Shown piece after piece: positions 60,042 to 64,000 of a stretch of DNA of 64,000 nt. Below the pieces are notes generated by a model. The model had not been told where the DNA came from and searched no databases. It saw nothing but the letters and a program-made list of their open reading frames with translations. A program made the position numbers and the translations under genes. The DNA is taken from contig NZ_SSMW01000120.1 in NCBI RefSeq assembly GCF_004799405.1, positions 1-64,000 on the forward strand, in the 5' to 3' direction. How positions within the stretch are numbered: position 1 is the stretch's first letter; each line of letters opens with the position of its first letter. This stretch comes from Bradyrhizobium sp. (GTDB lineage Bacteria > Pseudomonadota > Alphaproteobacteria > Rhizobiales > Xanthobacteraceae).

Positions 60042-61412
60042 TCAGTTCGCCTCTTGTTTGGCGGAGGACTTGTCGGCAGCCTTGTCGATCGCCGCCTTGT
60101 CGGCGGTAGCGGGTGCCGTGGCATTGACCTTGACGCCGTGGAGCAGGTCGTCCGCCATCTTCAAGGCCTTGTCGTCCTTGGCGTCCGGCGGCACGTAGGA
60201 TTGCGAACCGGTCTTCTCGTCGCCTTCCGACTTCAGATGGCCGCGCAGCGAGGCTTCGCCCTTGGTGTCGGTCCGCGACTTCAACTCGTCCGGCACGTCC
60301 TGCAGCACCTCGATATCGGGAACGATGCCCTTGGCCTGGATCGACTTGCCCGACGGCGTGAAATAGCGCGCGGTGGTGAGGCGCAGCGCGCCGTTGCCCG
60401 AGCCTAGCGGAATGATGGTTTGCACCGAGCCCTTGCCGAACGAACGCGTGCCGACCAGCGTTGCACGCTTGTGGTCCTGCAATGCGCCGGCGACGATTTC
60501 GGAAGCCGATGCCGAGCCGCCGTTGATCAGAACGATCAGCGGCTTGCCCTTGGTGAGGTCGCCCGGATGCGCGGCGCGGCGCTGGGTTTCCTCCGGATTG
60601 CGGCCGCGGGTCGAGACGATTTCACCGCGCTCGAGGAAGGTGTCGGAAACCGTCACTGCTTCCTCCAGCAATCCTCCGGGATTGTTGCGCAGGTCGATGA
60701 TGAAGCCCTTCAGCTTGTCGCCGATCTGGGTTGACAGGTTGCCGATTTCCCGCTTCAGGCCTTCGGTGGTCTGCTCGTTGAAGGTGGTGATGCGGATATA
60801 GGCGATATCGTCGGCTTCCACATGCGCGCGCACCGAGCGGACGCGGATGTTGTCGCGCACCAGCGTGACGTCGATCGGGTTGTCCTGGCCCTTGCGAATG
60901 ATCTTGAGCCTGATCTTGGTGTTGACCGGCCCGCGCATTTTCTCGACCGCCTGATTGAGGGTGAGGCCTTGCACGGCCTCGTCGTCGAGATTGGTGATGA
61001 TGTCGTTGGCCATGATGCCGGCCTTCGACGCCGGCGTGTCGTCGATCGGCGAAACCACCTTGATCAATCCGTCTTCCATCGTGACTTCGATGCCGAGTCC
61101 GCCGAATTCGCCGCGGGTCTGCACCTGCATGTCGCGGAAGCTCTTGGCGTCCATGTAACTCGAATGCGGATCGAGGCCTGCCAGCATGCCGCTGATGGCC
61201 GATTCGATCAGTTTGCTGTCGTCCGGCTTCTCGACATAATCGCTGCGGACCCGTTCGAACACGTCGCCGAACAGGGTGAGCTGGCGGTAGGTATCCGATG
61301 TCGCGGCGCGCGCGCTCGATCCCATGAACACGGAACGTGGCTGGGTCACGAACAACATCAACGCAGCTCCGGTGGCCGCGCTGAGTAGAACTATGGAAGT
61401 CTTGCGCATCAT
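60042..61412 (-). CDS. ctpA: carboxy-terminal processing protease CtpA (S41)
   Basis: A 456-residue periplasmic S41A protease. The N-terminal anchor or signal is at about 7-25; the PDZ domain covers about 98-185 (G-L-G-I-E-V ... A-G-I-M-A-N-D). The catalytic domain has the Ser in G-G-S-A-S-A-S-E-I (299-306) and Lys327 in G-T-R-S-F-G-K-G. The C-terminal 60 residues are low-complexity, Ala/Lys/Asp rich. Its start overlaps the envC stop by 4 nt, so EnvC and CtpA are coupled. A strong terminator follows. Confidence 0.96.
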   Translation of the reverse strand: MMRKTSIVLLSAATGAALMLFVTQPRSVFMGSSARAATSDTYRQLTLFGDVFERVRSDYVEKPDDSKLIESAISGMLAGLDPHSSYMDAKSFRDMQVQTRGEFGGLGIEVTMEDGLIKVVSPIDDTPASKAGIMANDIITNLDDEAVQGLTLNQAVEKMRGPVNTKIRLKIIRKGQDNPIDVTLVRDNIRVRSVRAHVEADDIAYIRITTFNEQTTEGLKREIGNLSTQIGDKLKGFIIDLRNNPGGLLEEAVTVSDTFLERGEIVSTRGRNPEETQRRAAHPGDLTKGKPLIVLINGGSASASEIVAGALQDHKRATLVGTRSFGKGSVQTIIPLGSGNGALRLTTARYFTPSGKSIQAKGIVPDIEVLQDVPDELKSRTDTKGEASLRGHLKSEGDEKTGSQSYVPPDAKDDKALKMADDLLHGVKVNATAPATADKAAIDKAADKSSAKQEAN

Positions 61413-62782
61413 CCGCGAACCTTTTCGCCTTCACTTGCGGCCCACCATGGGCCTGAATCGATGGGAGTGCCGTCCTTACGGAACTCGATATAGAGCACGG
61501 GCTGGCTCGCGTTAGCCGCAAGGATGGATGCAACCTGGGACGTGGTCCCCATGGTCGCGACCGGCTCCCCCGTAAGTACAAACTGGCCGATGCTGACCGA
61601 AATGCGCTCCATCCCGGCGATCAGCACATGATACCCGCCCCCGGCATTAAGGATCAAGAGTTGTCCGTAGCTGCGAAACGGTCCGGCGTAAACAACCCAG
61701 CCGTCACACGGTGTTGTGACCTGGGCGCCGGCCCGGGTCGCCAAAGAAATGCCTTTTTCGACGCCACCTGCGCCGTCGGAACCGCCAAATTCGCGAATCT
61801 TGACGCCATTAACCGGCATTGCGAATAAACCCTTGGCGGACGCAAAAGCAATAGCCGGGGCCATCCGGGCCGGGTCCTTCAGGGCCGCCAGATTCGGCTT
61901 GCCGTTGAGGGTGGCCGGGGCGCCCTGCAGGTTGGCGGTTGCGGCCGCTTTCGCGGCACTCTTCAAATCCTGCTCCATTTTGGCGATCAAGCCCTGCAGG
62001 CTGTCGACCTGCTTTGACAGGGTGAGGGCGCGCGCGCCTTCCGCTTCCATGTCCTTTTCGATCGCACTCTGTTTCCGCTGCCGTTCGTCGATCAGGGCGG
62101 CGAGCCGGGTCTGGTCGCTGGTGAGTTTGTCGCGGTCGACTGCCAGCCGGTCGCGCTCCGAGGCGATGGTCTTGCGAAGCGCAACCAGTTCGCCGAGGTC
62201 CGCTGCCAGTTTTTCAGCACGCGCGCGCAATTCGGGCACCACGGACCCGAGCAGCATGGCGGTGCGAAGCGATTGCAGGGCGTCTTCCGGACGCACCAGC
62301 AAGGCCGGCGGCGTGCGCCGTCCGGCGCGTTGCAGCGCGGCCAGCACCTCGACAATCTCGGAACGGCGCGAATCGAGCGAGCTACGAATCTGCTGCTCGC
62401 GGCTATCGAGCGGACGCAGCCGCGCTTCGGCATCATTGATCCTGGTCTCGACGCTACGCACCTGCGCGGCGATGTCGATCAGCTGCGCATTGAGCTTGCT
62501 GCGGTCCTGACCGATCGCGGCGATGTCGGTCTTGAGTTTCTGCTGCAATTCCGTAGCGCTTTTTTGCTGCTCCCGGGCGGCCTCGAGTTCCTGCTCGCGC
62601 TGCTTGATCGCCTCGGGCGAGAGGGTTATCGCCTGCGGCGTCGATTCCGCGACCTGTGCGAAAGCGAGCGGCAGGTTCATGCCGGCGAACAACGATGCAA
62701 CGAAAAGCGCAATGCGGAGCGAACGGAACCCGCCGCCAAGGGCGGCGCAGGGCTTCAAATCAATGTTCCGCGCCGGTTGCAT
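61409..62782 (-). CDS. envC: murein hydrolase activator EnvC-like protein (degenerate LytM)
   Basis: A 457-residue exported protein. A signal peptide (about 18-42) is followed by a long coiled coil (55-270) rich in Gln, Lys, Glu and Arg, then a LytM/M23 domain (about 320-450). The metal ligands of active M23 enzymes are missing: the first region reads V-K-I-R-E-F-G-G-S-D and the usual H-x-H reads Y-I-E in L-Y-I-E-F-R-K-D-G. Such degenerate LytM domains activate amidases instead of cutting peptidoglycan. Overlaps ctpA by 4 nt; 42 nt after rlmH. Confidence 0.92.
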   Translation of the reverse strand: MQPARNIDLKPCAALGGGFRSLRIALFVASLFAGMNLPLAFAQVAESTPQAITLSPEAIKQREQELEAAREQQKSATELQQKLKTDIAAIGQDRSKLNAQLIDIAAQVRSVETRINDAEARLRPLDSREQQIRSSLDSRRSEIVEVLAALQRAGRRTPPALLVRPEDALQSLRTAMLLGSVVPELRARAEKLAADLGELVALRKTIASERDRLAVDRDKLTSDQTRLAALIDERQRKQSAIEKDMEAEGARALTLSKQVDSLQGLIAKMEQDLKSAAKAAATANLQGAPATLNGKPNLAALKDPARMAPAIAFASAKGLFAMPVNGVKIREFGGSDGAGGVEKGISLATRAGAQVTTPCDGWVVYAGPFRSYGQLLILNAGGGYHVLIAGMERISVSIGQFVLTGEPVATMGTTSQVASILAANASQPVLYIEFRKDGTPIDSGPWWAASEGEKVRG

Positions 62783-62824
62783 CGAATTCGAATCAAGGCC
62801 TTCTGTGCTTTTCGGTGATGGAGC

Positions 62825-63307
62825 TTACGCGCGGTGATAGGGATGGCCAGCCAGGATGGTCGCGGCCCGATAAATTTGTTCCAGCAGCATCACGCGAACG
62901 ATTTGATGCGGCCAGGTCGCCGAGCCGAACGCCATCCGCAGCTTGGCCTTGCGCCGCAAATCGGGCGAAAGTCCGTCCGCGCCGCCAATCGCGAAAATAG
63001 CGCCGGCGACCTGTTCATCCCGCCAGCGGCCAAGATGCCGGGCAAAAGCGCTGCTGTCGATGTTATCGCCGCGCTCGTCGAGCGCCACCAGGACGGATTT
63101 CGCCGGGATCGCGGCTGAAATCGCCGCGGCCTCCTCGGCGATCCGGGTCGCAGCGTCACGCGCGCGGCTTTCGGGAATTTCATGCATCTGGAGACCGCGA
63201 AAACCGAGCTTGCGGCCGATGTCGTCGAATCGCTCGCGGTAGCGTTCGGCCAGTTCCCGTTCCGGGCCCTGCTTCAGCCGGCCAATTGAGATGACGACGA
63301 GATGCAT
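62825..63307 (-). CDS. rlmH: 23S rRNA (pseudouridine1915-N3)-methyltransferase
   Basis: A 160-residue SPOUT methyltransferase that methylates pseudouridine 1915 in helix 69 of 23S rRNA. The end is diagnostic: I-G-G-A-D-G-L (AdoMet knot), T-W-P-H-Q-I-V-R-V-M-L-L-E-Q-I-Y-R-A and G-H-P-Y-H-R-A. ATG at 63307 is taken; a TTG codon precedes it. It is between rsfS and envC on the same strand, a common alphaproteobacterial order (rsfS-rlmH-envC-ctpA). Confidence 0.97.
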   Translation of the reverse strand: MHLVVISIGRLKQGPERELAERYRERFDDIGRKLGFRGLQMHEIPESRARDAATRIAEEAAAISAAIPAKSVLVALDERGDNIDSSAFARHLGRWRDEQVAGAIFAIGGADGLSPDLRRKAKLRMAFGSATWPHQIVRVMLLEQIYRAATILAGHPYHRA

Positions 63308-63464
63308 CAAGAATTTTCCGGCAAAGCATGCCCTCGAACCTGACCCGAGGGTGGAAACCGGCTGGCCGCGGAAAACGCGTCAAATCGAAACTCGCGCGTC
63401 GTTCGACGCGCGCAGGGTACCACGCGTTCGGCCGATTCACATCGGCGCTACAGTCCGGATCGAC

Positions 63465-63899
63465 TCAAATCGCCTTGGCCGCCGTTGGTCCTTGCGTCCA
63501 CAATCTTTCCAGATTGTAGAACTCGCGTACCTCGGGCCTGAACACATGCACGATCACGTCGCCGGAATCGATCAGCACCCAGTCGCAATTGGGCAAGCCC
63601 TCGATGTGGATGCTTTTGATTCCGGTTTCCTTGAGACCCTTGGCGACATTTTCCGCGATCGCGCCGACGTGCCGGTTGGCCCGGCCCGAGGTTACGATCA
63701 TGTAGTCGGAAAATGCGGATTTGCCGCGAAGGTCGATGGTGACCGTTTCTTCCGCCTTCATATCGTCGAGGCGGGAGAGGATCAGTTTCAGGGTCTTGTC
63801 GGCGTCGGGTTGCGCCTTCAAGGCCGCAGCTTGGGTCGATGTTTTACGCGCGGTTTTAGGTGACGTCTTGGCAACCTTGGGTAAAACAGACTTGGACAA
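63465..63899 (-). CDS. rsfS: ribosome silencing factor RsfS
   Basis: A roughly 144-residue RsfS (Iojap family), which binds L14 and blocks subunit joining in stationary phase. The domain from about residue 35 is complete: V-T-I-D-L-R-G-K-S-A-F-S-D-Y-M-I-V-T-S-G-R-A-N-R-H, then G-L-P-N-C-D-W-V-L-I-D-S-G-D-V-I-V-H-V-F and R-E-F-Y-N-L-E-R-L-W. The N-terminal 35 residues are Lys/Ala/Thr-rich and variable. No ATG fits well; the first codon may be TTG (63899), CTG slightly upstream, or the internal ATG at residue 47, which would cut into the domain. Confidence 0.94.
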   Translation of the reverse strand: MSKSVLPKVAKTSPKTARKTSTQAAALKAQPDADKTLKLILSRLDDMKAEETVTIDLRGKSAFSDYMIVTSGRANRHVGAIAENVAKGLKETGIKSIHIEGLPNCDWVLIDSGDVIVHVFRPEVREFYNLERLWTQGPTAAKAI

Positions 63900-63921
63900 T
63901 ACAGATGTGGCCAGGGACCAT

Positions 63922-64000
63922 TCCTTTCACTGTATCGCGGACGCCGAATCCCGACGCCCGCTCGCTATACTACGCATGTGGGGTTAATGGTTTCAATATT
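63922..64000. other. end of window, no gene seen
   Basis: All three minus-strand frames contain stops in this stretch, so the 3' end of nadD, the usual neighbour of rsfS, is not recognisably present. An AAAGGA ribosome-site-like sequence (63922-63928 region, minus strand) is the only signal seen, probably for rsfS. Confidence 0.5.

Overview
The window is a GC-rich, gene-dense stretch of an alphaproteobacterial chromosome. Gene content, gene order and protein sequences (ffh-rpsP-rimM-trmD-rplS, leuC/leuD, dapF-mtaB, ccmABCDG, mdh-sucCD-sucAB-lpdA, atpHAGDC, envC-ctpA-rlmH-rsfS) fit the Nitrobacteraceae/Bradyrhizobiaceae (Bradyrhizobium, Rhodopseudomonas and relatives). Almost every gene is core housekeeping. 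I saw no phage, insertion sequence, CRISPR array, tRNA or rRNA gene.

Layout. 0-8 kb: 3' end of asd, a YqhA-type membrane protein, beta-carbonic anhydrase, a CitE-like CoA-ester lyase, a DXD glycosyltransferase, leuD, a zincin metallopeptidase, several small secreted or unknown proteins, and leuC. 8-12 kb: the minus-strand operon ffh-rpsP-rimM-trmD-rplS (protein targeting and ribosome/tRNA maturation). 12-19 kb: an exported MBL-fold hydrolase, a SIMPL plus GyrI-like secreted pair, dapF-mtaB, an RluA-family pseudouridine synthase on the opposite strand, ftsY and yciB. 19-25 kb: cytochrome c maturation genes ccmA-B-C-D-G, divergent from aconitase acnA. 25-34 kb: DUF1223, DUF2794, a GNAT acetyltransferase, a Bax-inhibitor-1 protein, a YbbA/YbbP-type ABC system divergent from a TesA-like esterase, thpR and zapE. 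34-47 kb: a TCA supercluster mdh-sucC-(DUF1579)-sucD-sucA-sucB-(SDR)-lpdA, followed at 3-nt spacing by a membrane protein and an alpha/beta hydrolase. 47-51 kb: DUF4337, xerC, priA, an RlpA-like protein. 52-57.5 kb: F1 ATP synthase operon atpH-A-G-(ohr)-D-C. 57.4-64 kb: two adjacent rppH-like Nudix genes, a divergent polysaccharide deacetylase, ctpA, envC, rlmH and rsfS.

Functional themes are central carbon metabolism and respiration (acnA, mdh, succinyl-CoA synthetase, the full 2-oxoglutarate dehydrogenase complex, ATP synthase, cytochrome c maturation), SRP-dependent targeting (both GTPases, ffh and ftsY), RNA modification and turnover, and envelope/peptidoglycan maintenance. Short palindromic repeats of the kind that litter Bradyrhizobium intergenic DNA lie inside the suc and atp operons and overlap the 3' end of mtaB.

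The most unusual feature is a CcmC heme-handling protein whose family-defining tryptophan-rich (WWD) heme-binding motif is replaced, although both conserved histidines remain. Other points worth checking are accessory genes embedded in core operons (DUF1579 between sucC and sucD, ohr between atpG and atpD), a paired RppH duplication, a candidate operator before leuD, and an AT-rich island upstream of the atp operon. I did not find evidence for a wholly new multi-gene system.
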